Source: Planctomycetota bacterium (GTDB taxonomy: Bacteria > Planctomycetota > JAJSAM01 > JAJVHW01). From it: a DNA stretch of 47,997 bases. The stretch spans positions 1 to 47,997 of the forward strand of contig JAIOPE010000088.1 in assembly GCA_021414065.1 (NCBI GenBank). The letters are read 5' to 3'. How positions within the stretch are numbered: position 1 is the first letter of the stretch; each line of letters opens with the position of its first letter. Made by a program: the position numbers and the translations under genes. The notes under the pieces are model-generated. The model ran no database searches, was not told the origin of the DNA, and saw nothing but the letters and a program-made list of their open reading frames with translations. Positions 9,094 to 17,977 of this stretch are shown piece by piece.

Positions 9094-11493
9094 TCAACCC
9101 CCCGTTCGCAGGACGGCGCCCGCGACCGCCGCCTGGCCGAGCGCGATGCCGCCGTCGTTGGCCGGAACGACGTGGTGCGAGTGGACTTGGAAGCCGCAGT
9201 CGCGAAGAAGTCGCGACGTGCGTCCGAGAAGCCGCAGGTTCTGGAACACGCCGCCGGTCAGGACGACGTCCCCGTGGCCGCGCTCGTTTCGCACGGCGAT
9301 GCACACACCGTGCACGAGTCTTGCCACCGACTCGTGGAAGCGCGCCGAGACGACGTCGGCCGTGACGCCGCGTCGGACGTCGTCTGCGACCGCGGCGACG
9401 AGCGGCGCGAGGTCCAGCGGGCCGACGGCGGCGGCCGGGACCGGGTATGCTCCGTGTCGGCCGTCGCCGCCCGTCGCGCGGGCGGCGATCTCGAGTTCGA
9501 TCGCTGCCTGGCCCTCGCAGGAGACGTCCTGCCGGACCCCGGCGATCGAGGCGACCGCGTCGAACAGACGCCCGATGCTCGATGTCCGAGGTGCGTTCGA
9601 ACCCGAGCGGATCTGTGCGTCTACCGCAGCGAGCCCGTGGGCGCCGGCGGCCTCCACCGGTGCGAGATCGGCCGACCAGTCGACGCCCGCGCGTCGCAGC
9701 CAGGCGAGGGCCATCCTCCAAGGGTGTGCGACCGCGGCGTCGCCGCCGGGGAGAGGAACGTACGCGAGATGCGCGAACCTCTCGAACGCGTGCACCGACG
9801 CGACGAGGAACTCGCCGCCCCAGATCGCGCCGTCGGTGCCGAAACCGGCTCCGTCGAACGTCACTGCGATGACCGGGGGCGCCACGTCCGCGCCGCTGCC
9901 GACACCACCCAGTCCGTTCTCCACGATGCACGCCGCCGCGTGAGCGTGGTGGTGCTGCACGCCGATCGCGCGCAGTCCGTCGCGGGCCGCACGGTCGAGC
10001 GCCCACCGGGTGGTGAGGAAGTCGGGGTGCATGTCGTGTGCGATGGCCCGAGGTTGCACGCGGAGCAGCGACTCGCAGTGACGGACCGCGTCGTCGAACG
10101 CGACGAGCGTCTCCCAGTTGCGGACGTCCCCGACGTGCGGTCCCACGTAGGCGCTTCGCCCGCGCGCCACGCAGAACGCCGTCTTCAACTCCGCCCCGGT
10201 GGCCGTCAACGGCACGACGTCGAACGGCAGCGCCACGGGGAGCGGCGCGTAGCCGCGCGACCGCCGGATCGGCATCTCGCGACCTTCGAACATGCGGACC
10301 ACCGAGTCGTCGGCGCGGGTGCTGATGTCCCGGTCGTGGAGCAGGAGCGCGTCTGCGATGCGCGAGAGCCTGGCGCGGGCGTCCGAGTTCAGGATCACCA
10401 GCGGCTCGTCGGCCACGTTGCCGCTCGTGAGGACCAGCGTGTCGAACTCGATGCCGGCTCGGTCTCCGGGCGCCGGCGCGAGCAGCAGCTCGTGCACGGG
10501 CGTGGACGGGAGCATCACGCCGAGCGTGTCGCGCCCGGGGGCCACGGCGGCGGCGATCCGCGCGTCGGGACGACGCGCGAGCAGCACGATCGGCCGCGCC
10601 GACGACGTGAGCGCGCGGCGTTCTTCGGGCGAGACGGTGGCAATGCGCTCGGCGTCGGCGACGTCCCGCACGAGCACCGCGAACGGCTTCCCGGAGCGAC
10701 ACTTCCGCAGTCTCAGTTCAGCGACAGCACTCTCGTTCGCAGCGTCGCAGGCGAGGTGCACCCCGCCGATTCCCTTCACCGCGACGATCCGGCCCGCCGC
10801 GAGCAACGCGCGCGCGCTCTCGAACGCTCGGTCGCCCTCGACGCGATCCGTTCCGTCCGCCGACTCGAGCCACGCACGCGGTCCGCACTGCGGGCAGGCG
10901 ACCGGCTCGGCGTGGAACCGGCGGTCGCGCGGATCGGCGTATTCCGCCAAGCACGCGTGGCACATCGGGAACGCGGCCATCGTCGTCCGGGCCCGATCCC
11001 AGGGGAGCTCGGCCACGATGGTGAATCTCGGACCGCAGTCCGTGCAGTTGATGAAGGCGTGCCGGAATCGCCGGTCGGTCGGGTCGAGGAGTTCGCCACG
11101 GCACGCGGTGCACATCCCGGCGTCCGGGGGCACGGGCTGAGACGCGGACCCCGGCGCACCGGACCGGCGGATGACGAAGTTGCGGACGTCGCGCGGCGCA
11201 GCAGAGTCCGTGGCGATGGCGTCGATCCGAGCCAGAGACGGCGCGTCGGTGCGCAGTCGCGTGAGGAACCGATCGAGCGCGTCCGCGGGGCCGTGCACCT
11301 CGATCTCGACGGCGGCCGCCTCGTTCGCGACCCATCCACCGAGGCCCTGCCGGACCGCGAGTCCGTGGACGAACGGGCGGAACCCGACACCCTGGACAGC
11401 GCCCGTCACGCGAATGCGAAGGCCAGCGCTCGCGGCAACGCCGACCGGAGCGCGGTCGGCGCGCTGCGCATCCGGGGAGACCGGCGCCTTCAT
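9094..11493 (-). CDS. hypF: Carbamoyltransferase HypF
   Basis: Makes the cyanide precursor: it converts carbamoyl phosphate and ATP to carbamoyl-adenylate and passes the carbamoyl group to HypE. It is 799 aa with the full domain order. An acylphosphatase-like domain comes first (VTGAVQGVGFRPFVHGLA, about 30-110). Two zinc-finger pairs follow (CTACRGE...CTDCGPRF and CHACLAEY...CPQCGPRAW, about 125-210). A YrdC-like domain runs to about 400, then a Kae1-like C-terminal domain with the HHHAHAAA metal/nucleotide motif. It lies 7 bp downstream of hypB and 1 bp upstream of hypC. No truncation is seen. Confidence 0.95.
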   Translation of the reverse strand: MKAPVSPDAQRADRAPVGVAASAGLRIRVTGAVQGVGFRPFVHGLAVRQGLGGWVANEAAAVEIEVHGPADALDRFLTRLRTDAPSLARIDAIATDSAAPRDVRNFVIRRSGAPGSASQPVPPDAGMCTACRGELLDPTDRRFRHAFINCTDCGPRFTIVAELPWDRARTTMAAFPMCHACLAEYADPRDRRFHAEPVACPQCGPRAWLESADGTDRVEGDRAFESARALLAAGRIVAVKGIGGVHLACDAANESAVAELRLRKCRSGKPFAVLVRDVADAERIATVSPEERRALTSSARPIVLLARRPDARIAAAVAPGRDTLGVMLPSTPVHELLLAPAPGDRAGIEFDTLVLTSGNVADEPLVILNSDARARLSRIADALLLHDRDISTRADDSVVRMFEGREMPIRRSRGYAPLPVALPFDVVPLTATGAELKTAFCVARGRSAYVGPHVGDVRNWETLVAFDDAVRHCESLLRVQPRAIAHDMHPDFLTTRWALDRAARDGLRAIGVQHHHAHAAACIVENGLGGVGSGADVAPPVIAVTFDGAGFGTDGAIWGGEFLVASVHAFERFAHLAYVPLPGGDAAVAHPWRMALAWLRRAGVDWSADLAPVEAAGAHGLAAVDAQIRSGSNAPRTSSIGRLFDAVASIAGVRQDVSCEGQAAIELEIAARATGGDGRHGAYPVPAAAVGPLDLAPLVAAVADDVRRGVTADVVSARFHESVARLVHGVCIAVRNERGHGDVVLTGGVFQNLRLLGRTSRLLRDCGFQVHSHHVVPANDGGIALGQAAVAGAVLRTGG

Positions 11494-11500
11494 CGCACGT

Positions 11501-12196
11501 TCACCGTGGCAGTTTCGCCGCGAGCCAGTCCGTCCACGCGCCGAGTCCGTCGCCGGTGCGGCACGAAACCGGGAACGTGACCACGCCGGGGTTGAGCGCC
11601 TCGACGCCGCGGCGGAAGTTCGTCATGTCGAAGTCCACGTAGGGCGCGAGATCCGTCTTGTTGACGAGGAGCACGTCCACGCCGCGGTACATCTTCGGGT
11701 ACTTCCACGGCTTGTCGTCGCCCTCCGGCAAGCTTGCGATGAGCACGTTCACGTGCGTGCCGAGCTTGAAGCCCGCGGGGCAGATCAGGTTGCCCACGTT
11801 CTCGACGATCACCAGGTCCACCCGATCGAGCGGGAGTTGGTCGAACGCGTTCGACATCATCTCGGCGTCGAGGTGGCACGCGCCGCCGGTGTTGACCTGG
11901 ACGACCGGGACACCGAGTGCGGCGACTTTCTCCGAGTCGATGGTGACGGGCGCGGTGTCGCCCTCGACCACGGCCATCCGCGCGCGGCCGGCGAGGGCGC
12001 GCAGCGTGTGGAGGATGACACTCGTCTTGCCTGCGCCGGGCGACGCCATCACGTTCAGCGTCAGGACTCGCGACGCGTCCAGCCGCTGCCGATTGGCGCC
12101 GGCGACGCGGTCGTTGGCGCTCAGGATTCGCTCGACGACGGGGATCACGGTCTCGGTGGTTCGCGCAGGCTCGGCTGTTCGCGCGGACTCGGTCAT
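11501..12196 (-). CDS. hypB: Hydrogenase nickel-insertion GTPase HypB
   Basis: SIMIBI-class GTPase that, with HypA, inserts nickel into HoxH. It is 231 aa. The P-loop NVMASPGAGKTS, switch region EGDTAP, the metal-binding ACHLDAEM pair at the dimer interface, ENVGNLICP and the NKTDL guanine motif are visible. The N-terminus has neither the CxxCGC motif nor a histidine-rich stretch, so this HypB probably lacks the high-affinity or storage nickel site. The ATG at 12196 overlaps the hypA stop (ATGA) and has GGAGGG 6 nt upstream, which rejects a longer start inside hypA. Confidence 0.94.
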   Translation of the reverse strand: MTESARTAEPARTTETVIPVVERILSANDRVAGANRQRLDASRVLTLNVMASPGAGKTSVILHTLRALAGRARMAVVEGDTAPVTIDSEKVAALGVPVVQVNTGGACHLDAEMMSNAFDQLPLDRVDLVIVENVGNLICPAGFKLGTHVNVLIASLPEGDDKPWKYPKMYRGVDVLLVNKTDLAPYVDFDMTNFRRGVEALNPGVVTFPVSCRTGDGLGAWTDWLAAKLPR

Positions 12197-12558
12197 GGTG
12201 TTCCCTCCTGTGCGGGTGTCTGTACGGTCAGGCTCTCGAGTCGGCATTCGTCGCCGGCCAGCACGCGCAGGCGCACGCCGCCGCACCCGGTGCACGGCGT
12301 GAGTCCGCCCGTCAGGCCGAACTCGGTCGAGCAGTCGTCGCAGCGCATGCGCGCGGGCACCCGCTCGAACCGGATGCGAGCCCCCTCGCAGATGGTCCCG
12401 CGGGAGATCTCGCCCCAGTAGAAGATCACGCAGTCGTCCACCGTGCTCGCGAGATCGCCGATCACGACGTGGATCTCGGTGACCCGCGTCGCACGGGCGT
12501 CGGCAGCGTGCCGGATGGCGACGTCGAGGAGCGCCTGCGTGATGGCGAGTTCGTGCAT
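12193..12558 (-). CDS. hypA: Hydrogenase nickel metallochaperone HypA
   Basis: Nickel carrier that works with HypB. It is 121 aa and begins MHELAIT, where the Met-His-Glu supplies the nickel ligands of the family. The zinc site is CDDC followed by CTGC (CxxC-x12-CxxC, about residues 73-90). The open frame continues 55 codons upstream, but only this ATG gives the invariant N-terminus. It is the first gene of the hypABFCDE operon. The 161-bp region before it should contain the promoter. Confidence 0.94.
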   Translation of the reverse strand: MHELAITQALLDVAIRHAADARATRVTEIHVVIGDLASTVDDCVIFYWGEISRGTICEGARIRFERVPARMRCDDCSTEFGLTGGLTPCTGCGGVRLRVLAGDECRLESLTVQTPAQEGTP

Positions 12559-12595
12559 GTTCGCGGCCCGAGCTGCGACTGTGAAGCGTCCCGTA

Positions 12596-12629
12596 CGTGG
12601 GGGATTCTGATCCTCTCCGCGTGGGGGAT
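12596..12629 (-). promoter_or_regulatory. Direct repeat upstream of hypA, candidate operator
   Basis: The decamer ATCCCCCACG (minus strand) occurs twice, at 12620-12629 and 12596-12605, exactly 24 bp apart. It lies 38 bp upstream of the hypA start in the only non-coding gap before the hyp operon. Direct repeats at near two helical turns are a common arrangement for activator binding. No regulator is identified, and I see no convincing sigma-54 or sigma-70 boxes. Confidence 0.35.
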
Positions 12630-12719
12630 GCGTGATCGCCGTCACGTCCCGCCGAAGACGTGGACGCAGGAACCGGACGGGACGGGCCCCGTCGTGGCGA
12701 GCGTTTCGCGGCGCCGCGA

Positions 12720-15700
12720 TCACTTCGTCCGGAACTTCACCTCGACGAGTGTCTCGTTGCCGTCGAGGTCCCGCGCCGTGACGGAGAGCGCGTGGGGCCC
12801 GGCGGCGAGGCCCTTCGGGTCCACCTCAGCGGTGTAGGGCGCCGCCGTTCGCGGCGCCCCGAGGTCCTTCCCGTCGAGACGGAAGCGAACCGACGCGATG
12901 GGGAGGTCGTCGCTCACGGCGGCCGCGACGTCGGTCTTCTTCTTCACGTCGGCGTTGTTCGCGAGGCCGGAGAGCTTGAGGGTCGGCCCCTTCGCGTCAT
13001 CGATGAGCGTGATGGTCTGCGGGGCGGACCGGCCCTCATTGCCCGACGGGTCGAGCGCGACGACCACGACCTCGTGCTTGCCGCGCGCCTTCGCGCCGAC
13101 GTCGGCCTGCAGGCGCCACGGGGCGGCGGTCAGCTTCGCGTACTCGATGCCGTCGAGGAGCAGGCGGACCTCCTTCACAGCGTCGTCGTCTTCGATCGCC
13201 GGCTCGACGAGGAGCGTCCGGCCGAACCGGGGAGCGATGCCGTCGAGCTTCACCGTGGGCGGGCTCTTGTCTTCGGCGACGAAGTCGAGATCGGTCGCGT
13301 TCGACGACTCGATCGTGGTCTTCCTGCCGGCCGGGGCGAGCGGGTGCGTCCACTCCGCGCGCACCTCGATCTCGCCTGGCGGCAGACCCGTGACGAACCA
13401 CGTGCCGTCGGGCCCCGTGGCGGTGGATCGGACCGTGCCGTCGGAGCCGGTGACGTGGACCTTCGCTCCGTTGATCCCGCCGCCGCGCCGCACGCGGCCC
13501 GAAGCGACGAACGTTGCCGGGGCGTCCTCCGTCGCGGCACCGAGCACGAGCACCTGATCGGCGTGTTTGCCCGCGCCGTCGTCGATCTCCAACGAGAACG
13601 CCGCGCCGCGGTCCTTCCTCGTCGCGATGACCACGAGTCGGTGCATCCCCTCCGAGAGGTCCACGTCGGCGATCGGCTCGCGCTTGCCCTTCGGGTCGGG
13701 AGCCTTCGGCGCGCCGTCGGAGACGACCTTGCCGTCGAGGATCACGACGATGCGCGTCGCGGCGGCGCCGAGCAGTCGCACCTTCGTCGCGGACGTCGCC
13801 TTCACGAACGTGGTGGCGACGACGGCGTCGCCGTCCTTCGTCCCGGGTGAGGGGAGTTGCACGTCGTCGCCGCCCGCGCGGAGCCTGCGCCAGAGCTTGC
13901 CGCCGGCCACGCAGCCGTCGCGGTCGGCGTCTTTCGCCAGGTCGTGGACGCCATCGGGCGAGAGCGCCTTCGTCGCGTCGTCTCCGCGGAACGGCGAAGC
14001 CACGAACCAACTCCGGACGGTGTTGTGGACCGCTTCCAATCCCTCTGTGGCCTGCGACCACTGCTTTCCGCCGCCGTCCGAGATCACGAGCGGTTGCTGG
14101 CCGCCGCGCGTGAGCACGACGTCGCGGAAGACGACGCGACCACGGTCGGCCTTCGTCATCTTCGCCGGTCCGGGGACGAGCGCGTACGGGTCCGACGGGA
14201 ACGCGATCCGCAGTTCGCCTTCGTACGAGTCCGCCCGATTGCCGAACAGGTCAACGACGTCCACGATCACGTCGCAGGGCTGACCGAGTGGTACCCGCGA
14301 GAGCGGCGACGTCGCGTGGTCCGCTGGGCCGGCCGTCACAGTGAGCTTGACCGTCGCGTCCACGCCGTCCTCCGGCAGCGTCAGCCGGAGCGACACCGCG
14401 CCGGCCTTGACGAACCGCAGCGGCAGTTCGAATCCACCGTCGGCACCCGCCACGACGTCGCTCGAACTGACGCGCACCGGCGGGTCGGAGAGCCGCACCT
14501 CGGCGCGGCCGCGCCAGCCCGCAGCGGGGGAGCCGTCCGCGCGCTTGACGACGACCTTCAACGACGCCGACTCGCCGGCGGCGAGCGTCTGCGACCCGTC
14601 CACGGTGAGCGACGTCGCTGCGGCGGACACCGACCAGCGGACGCTGTCGCCCGCGCCGTTCACGGATGCCTCGAGTGCGCCCGGCGGCACGGCGCCCTGC
14701 GGCTCGAACACGAGCGTGGCTCCGTCGAGTCTCGACGAGCCCGCGACGGGGGCACCGTCCGCAGTCAGCGCGAGCGACGGCTTCTCGTCGCCCGCCGGGG
14801 CACGAGAGAGTGCGACGCGCAGCGCGCCGCGGAACTTCGCCGGTCGCTCCGCGACGTGGAGCGAAGGATTCGCCAGGCGTGCAGCGACGACGGTCCAGCC
14901 GCGCGGTTCCCACTCGCCCGCGCCGGTCGCCTCGACAAGCACCTGCTGCGCACCGTCGGGGAAGAGGGTCGTGTTGATCGACGCGTCGAGCGACTCGCCA
15001 TCGCCCGCCGCGGCTTCACTGCCGTTCACGTACACGGCGATGCGCTTCGCTCCGGGCGCCTTCGCGACCAGCTTCACGGTCCCCGTCCACGGGCCCGACG
15101 GGGCTCCGGTCAGCGTCACCTTCGGGCGGTCCGCGTACGGCGCGCAGAGCGGGTCACCGAGCACGAGGTTCATCCAGTACGCGATCGGCAGTCGCAGGTC
15201 GAACGTCTCTCCCACAGTCGCGCCCTGCAGATACGCCGTGAACAGGTCCGGATCCGGGAAGGCGATCGTGTACGGCTCCTGCACCGCGCCGTGGACCGCG
15301 GTGATCCCCGCGCGCACCATGTGGATGACCGGGAACTGCGTGTCGTTCTTCGGGTCGAGGTCGAAGTTCTGGGGCACGGATCCGTAGCTCTGCAAGTGGT
15401 CGCAGATGGCGCCGGGCAGGTACTCGTTGGTCTTCACGCCATCGGGCGTGAGCGCGGAGTAGGCGCCGCCGGCCATGTACCCGATGACGCGCTTCCTGTT
15501 GACGGCCTTGTCCGCACCCGCCGGGACGTGCTCGGTCTTGGCGCCGAGCGCTTCGAGTTGCGTGCGCGCGGCGTCGTAGTACGCATTCCGAGTGCTGGCG
15601 GCCCCGTTCGCGTCCTGGAACAGGAAGAGTGCCTCCTTCGGCGCGGTTCCGTCGGACGCAACGCTGCGCTCGATCAGGCCGAGAGCTTCGTCGGCCGTCG

Positions 15701-16229
15701 TGGAGAGGAGCGCGGCGACGTGCAGGAACCGGTCGCACTCGACCGTCGGGGGCAGGGGGAGTCCGCCCTTGTACGCCGGGCTCCGTGTGGGCGGCTGGAT
15801 GCCGGTCTGGTTGGCGCCGCACACGGGCGAGTGCAAGAGCGCGAGCGCCGCCGCCGTCGAGACGTCGCCCGACGGCGTCTTCGCGCGGATCGGCATGCCC
15901 TGCGTCAGGACCACGAACCGAATGCGATCCTCGATGTGCCGCGCGGCGAGCAGGGTGCGGAGCGGGTCTGCGATGTCGCGGACGAACTCGGCGACCGGCA
16001 CCTCGAACGCCGTCGTACACTTCACTTCGAGTACATGCGACGGCGGGATCTGGCGCGCCTTCACGTACGCGTCGGCGACGCGCCGCGAATCCGCGCTCTC
16101 CGTGTTGACGATCACGACCGTCTCGGCGGGACCTCCGCCCGCGCGCGCCGTCGGCGGCGACGAAGCCAGCGCCGCGAGCGCGATCGCCGCGCCCGCGATG
16201 ACCATGTGTTTCCGGCGGGGGAGGTTCAT
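12720..16229 (-). CDS. Secreted TIGR03790-family protein with Ig-like repeats
   Basis: 1169 aa with a Sec signal peptide (positive MNLPRRKH, hydrophobic core about 9-23, Ala-rich cleavage region ending near residue 30). The N-terminal domain matches the uncharacterised TIGR03790 family in its features: VVIVNTESADSRRVADAYVKAR, the RIRFVVLTQGMPIRA strand, the paired-Cys stretch around SPVCGANQ/VECDRF and the terminal MNLVLGDPLCAPYADRPKV. From about residue 380 to the end are repeated beta-rich segments, including a carboxypeptidase-regulatory-like stretch (near RVRRGGGINGAKVHVTG) and Ig/cadherin-like repeats ending in LDGNETLVEVKF. The function is unknown; the family is linked to surface or extracellular proteins. 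Nothing couples it to the hyp genes besides proximity. Confidence 0.8.
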   Translation of the reverse strand: MNLPRRKHMVIAGAAIALAALASSPPTARAGGGPAETVVIVNTESADSRRVADAYVKARQIPPSHVLEVKCTTAFEVPVAEFVRDIADPLRTLLAARHIEDRIRFVVLTQGMPIRAKTPSGDVSTAAALALLHSPVCGANQTGIQPPTRSPAYKGGLPLPPTVECDRFLHVAALLSTTADEALGLIERSVASDGTAPKEALFLFQDANGAASTRNAYYDAARTQLEALGAKTEHVPAGADKAVNRKRVIGYMAGGAYSALTPDGVKTNEYLPGAICDHLQSYGSVPQNFDLDPKNDTQFPVIHMVRAGITAVHGAVQEPYTIAFPDPDLFTAYLQGATVGETFDLRLPIAYWMNLVLGDPLCAPYADRPKVTLTGAPSGPWTGTVKLVAKAPGAKRIAVYVNGSEAAAGDGESLDASINTTLFPDGAQQVLVEATGAGEWEPRGWTVVAARLANPSLHVAERPAKFRGALRVALSRAPAGDEKPSLALTADGAPVAGSSRLDGATLVFEPQGAVPPGALEASVNGAGDSVRWSVSAAATSLTVDGSQTLAAGESASLKVVVKRADGSPAAGWRGRAEVRLSDPPVRVSSSDVVAGADGGFELPLRFVKAGAVSLRLTLPEDGVDATVKLTVTAGPADHATSPLSRVPLGQPCDVIVDVVDLFGNRADSYEGELRIAFPSDPYALVPGPAKMTKADRGRVVFRDVVLTRGGQQPLVISDGGGKQWSQATEGLEAVHNTVRSWFVASPFRGDDATKALSPDGVHDLAKDADRDGCVAGGKLWRRLRAGGDDVQLPSPGTKDGDAVVATTFVKATSATKVRLLGAAATRIVVILDGKVVSDGAPKAPDPKGKREPIADVDLSEGMHRLVVIATRKDRGAAFSLEIDDGAGKHADQVLVLGAATEDAPATFVASGRVRRGGGINGAKVHVTGSDGTVRSTATGPDGTWFVTGLPPGEIEVRAEWTHPLAPAGRKTTIESSNATDLDFVAEDKSPPTVKLDGIAPRFGRTLLVEPAIEDDDAVKEVRLLLDGIEYAKLTAAPWRLQADVGAKARGKHEVVVVALDPSGNEGRSAPQTITLIDDAKGPTLKLSGLANNADVKKKTDVAAAVSDDLPIASVRFRLDGKDLGAPRTAAPYTAEVDPKGLAAGPHALSVTARDLDGNETLVEVKFRTK

Positions 16230-16294
16230 CCCGGAAAGGCTACGCGCGCACGGGTGCGCACGCGAGCGGCGCTGCGGGCTGGACGCACGACGAA

Positions 16295-16320
16295 GAGGCG
16301 TGGCCTTTCGGCCACGCCTC
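16295..16320 (-). terminator. Perfect 11-bp hairpin after the Roadblock operon
   Basis: GAGGCGTGGCC and its exact complement are separated by a TTTC loop. It lies 42 bp past the stop of the last Roadblock gene and 66 bp before the TIGR03790 start, on the same strand. There is no clear T-run, so it may be a weak or Rho-assisted terminator or an mRNA-stabilising stem. Confidence 0.5.
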
Positions 16321-16361
16321 GTGGTGCTTCATCTGGAGCCGTGCGCGGGCGAACCTTCGGT

Positions 16362-16880
16362 TCAGCCGCCGAAGAGGTCGTCGAGCTTGTCCTTCGCAGA
16401 TCCGACGAACCCGGTGGAGAGGTCCTCCTGAGGCGGGCGGTGGGGGTTCATGCGCTGCTCGGTCTCGTGCTTCTCGAAGATCTCGTGAAGACGCTTGGCA
16501 GTCTCCGCGGCGTACAGCCGGACCATGCCGACCGTCGTCGCTTCGTCGAAGATCACGGTGAGGAGCGTGCGGTCGCCCACGAGCGAGAGCTGGATGTTGT
16601 CGGTCTTCCCCTGGTGGAACAGAACCGAGAACTCGTCCTCGCCGAGGACGCGCGCCATCTCCTTCGTGGCGGCGAACGACCCGGCGACGAGCGCCGAGAT
16701 CGTGTCCATGTCGATGTCTCTGGTGACGCCCTGGCGCGTCACCATGTGGCCTTCCTTGTCCACCAGCATCGCGCACTTGGCGGACGAGAGTTTGAGGAAC
16801 TCCCGAAGGATGCGGTTGACGTCGCGGATGAGGTCCGCGTAGAAGACGAGGCGGTTGGTGCGCAGCGAGTTGCTGTCCAT
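16362..16880 (-). CDS. Roadblock/LC7 domain protein
   Basis: 172 aa. The first 120 residues form a Roadblock/longin-like fold: helix VFYADLIRDVNRILREFLKL, strand CAMLVDKEGHMVTRQG, then DTISALVAGSFAATKEMARVLGE, FSVLFHQGKTDNIQLSLVGDRTLLTVIF and GMVRLYAAETAKRLHEIFEKH. A 40-residue tail is rich in charged residues and Pro. Roadblock proteins dimerise and regulate or tether small GTPases (MglB to MglA). Here an MglA-like GTPase gene ends 13 bp upstream. The ATG at 16880 has GGGAG 6 nt upstream; the longer open frame lies inside the GTPase gene. It is the last gene of the GTPase cluster. Confidence 0.85.
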   Translation of the reverse strand: MDSNSLRTNRLVFYADLIRDVNRILREFLKLSSAKCAMLVDKEGHMVTRQGVTRDIDMDTISALVAGSFAATKEMARVLGEDEFSVLFHQGKTDNIQLSLVGDRTLLTVIFDEATTVGMVRLYAAETAKRLHEIFEKHETEQRMNPHRPPQEDLSTGFVGSAKDKLDDLFGG

Positions 16881-16893
16881 GGTTCTCTCCCGC

Positions 16894-17958
16894 CTACTCG
16901 CCGCCGCCGAACGTCCCGAGCGAACCCAGGATCGCGGCTGCGGCACCTGCGATGAGGACGACCAGCCCCACCATGATCCAAGGGAACTTGTTCTCCGCCG
17001 GGAGCTCGACCTTCCGGCCGTGTGCCGCAGGCGCACCCTGCGGCGTCGTGCGGATGCTCTGCTGCAGCGGCGTGGCCTCCACCTTCCTGTGGCGGCCGGT
17101 CTGGTTCGCGGAGTTGTGCGGCGAGCCGGCGTGCGACGTCGCGGGGCCGGATTTCACCTGCGGACGGTTCGCCGATCCCACGGCTCCGGTGATCTGCTCC
17201 ATTCCGGAGCCGGCTCGGAGGTGCGGCCGCGGCGGGTCGCCCGGCGAGGAAATGGACGAGCGCGAACTTGCGGTGGACGACGTCGCCGCGGGAGGCGTGG
17301 CGACCGCAGTGCCGGTCGCGCCGTTGACGGATGCGGCCGCTGCAGGGCGCGCGGACTGCGCCGGCGTCTCGCGGTGGTCGCGGTTGAGCGTCTCGAGCAC
17401 CATTCCGGACAGGCACTTCAGCGTGGGGAACACGCCCTCGCCGGTGATGGCGACTGCCTCGAAGTAGGGGGCGCCCCAGGGATTGAGTTTCGCGTTCAGC
17501 GCCTCGACCGACAGCGCGTCCGGAAGATCCCGCTTGTTGTACTGAATGACCACCGGGAGCTCCCGGATGTCCTTCCCGTACTCAGCGAGGTTGTTCTTCA
17601 GGTTCTCGAGCGACTCGAGATTCTCGTCCATCTTCGATTCGGACGAGTCCGCGACGAAGATGATGCCGTCCACGCCCTGCAGAACCAGTTTCCGGGTCGA
17701 GTTGTAGTAGACCTGCCCCGGAACCGTGTAGAGCTGGAAACGTGTCCGCATGCCTGCAATCGTGCCAAGATCCAGCGGCATGAAGTCGAAGAAGAGCGTG
17801 CGGTCGCCTTCGGTGGCGATCGACGTGAGCTCTCCCTTGTTCGACTCAGGCGCCTTCTTGTGAACGATCTCGAGGTTCGTGGTCTTGCCACTCATCCCGG
17901 GACCGTAGTACACGATCTTGCAGTTTACTTCACGCAGCGCGAAGTTGATCTGCACCAT
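16894..17958 (-). CDS. MglA-like small GTPase with C-terminal membrane anchor
   Basis: 354 aa. Residues 1-195 are a Ras-like GTPase of the MglA type: P-loop GPGMSGKTT (19-27), the family's TVPGQ (78-82) in place of the usual DxxGQ, FVADSSES, and the guanine motif NKRDLP (141-146). A 130-residue low-complexity linker rich in Ser, Ala, Pro and Thr follows. Then comes one hydrophobic segment PWIMVGLVVLIAGAAAAI (326-343) and a short GGGE end, which reads as a tail anchor. Typical MglA stops near 195 residues and is soluble. The ATG at 17958 has GGGAGGG upstream. Roadblock genes flank it on both sides, which suggests cognate GAP or effector partners. Classical MglA is less likely because of the anchor. 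Confidence 0.88.
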   Translation of the reverse strand: MVQINFALREVNCKIVYYGPGMSGKTTNLEIVHKKAPESNKGELTSIATEGDRTLFFDFMPLDLGTIAGMRTRFQLYTVPGQVYYNSTRKLVLQGVDGIIFVADSSESKMDENLESLENLKNNLAEYGKDIRELPVVIQYNKRDLPDALSVEALNAKLNPWGAPYFEAVAITGEGVFPTLKCLSGMVLETLNRDHRETPAQSARPAAAASVNGATGTAVATPPAATSSTASSRSSISSPGDPPRPHLRAGSGMEQITGAVGSANRPQVKSGPATSHAGSPHNSANQTGRHRKVEATPLQQSIRTTPQGAPAAHGRKVELPAENKFPWIMVGLVVLIAGAAAAILGSLGTFGGGE

Positions 17959-17977
17959 TCGATATCCCTCCCGGCCG

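Noticed and set aside
8269..11580. Long plus-strand open frame antisense to hypD, hypC and hypF
   Set aside because: Arg/His/Pro-rich translation with no family motif. It lies opposite genes that are certain and is a by-product of high-GC codon use.
12559..12719. Sigma-54 promoter for the hyp operon
   Set aside because: No TGGCAC-N5-TTGC element could be found on the minus strand in this gap.
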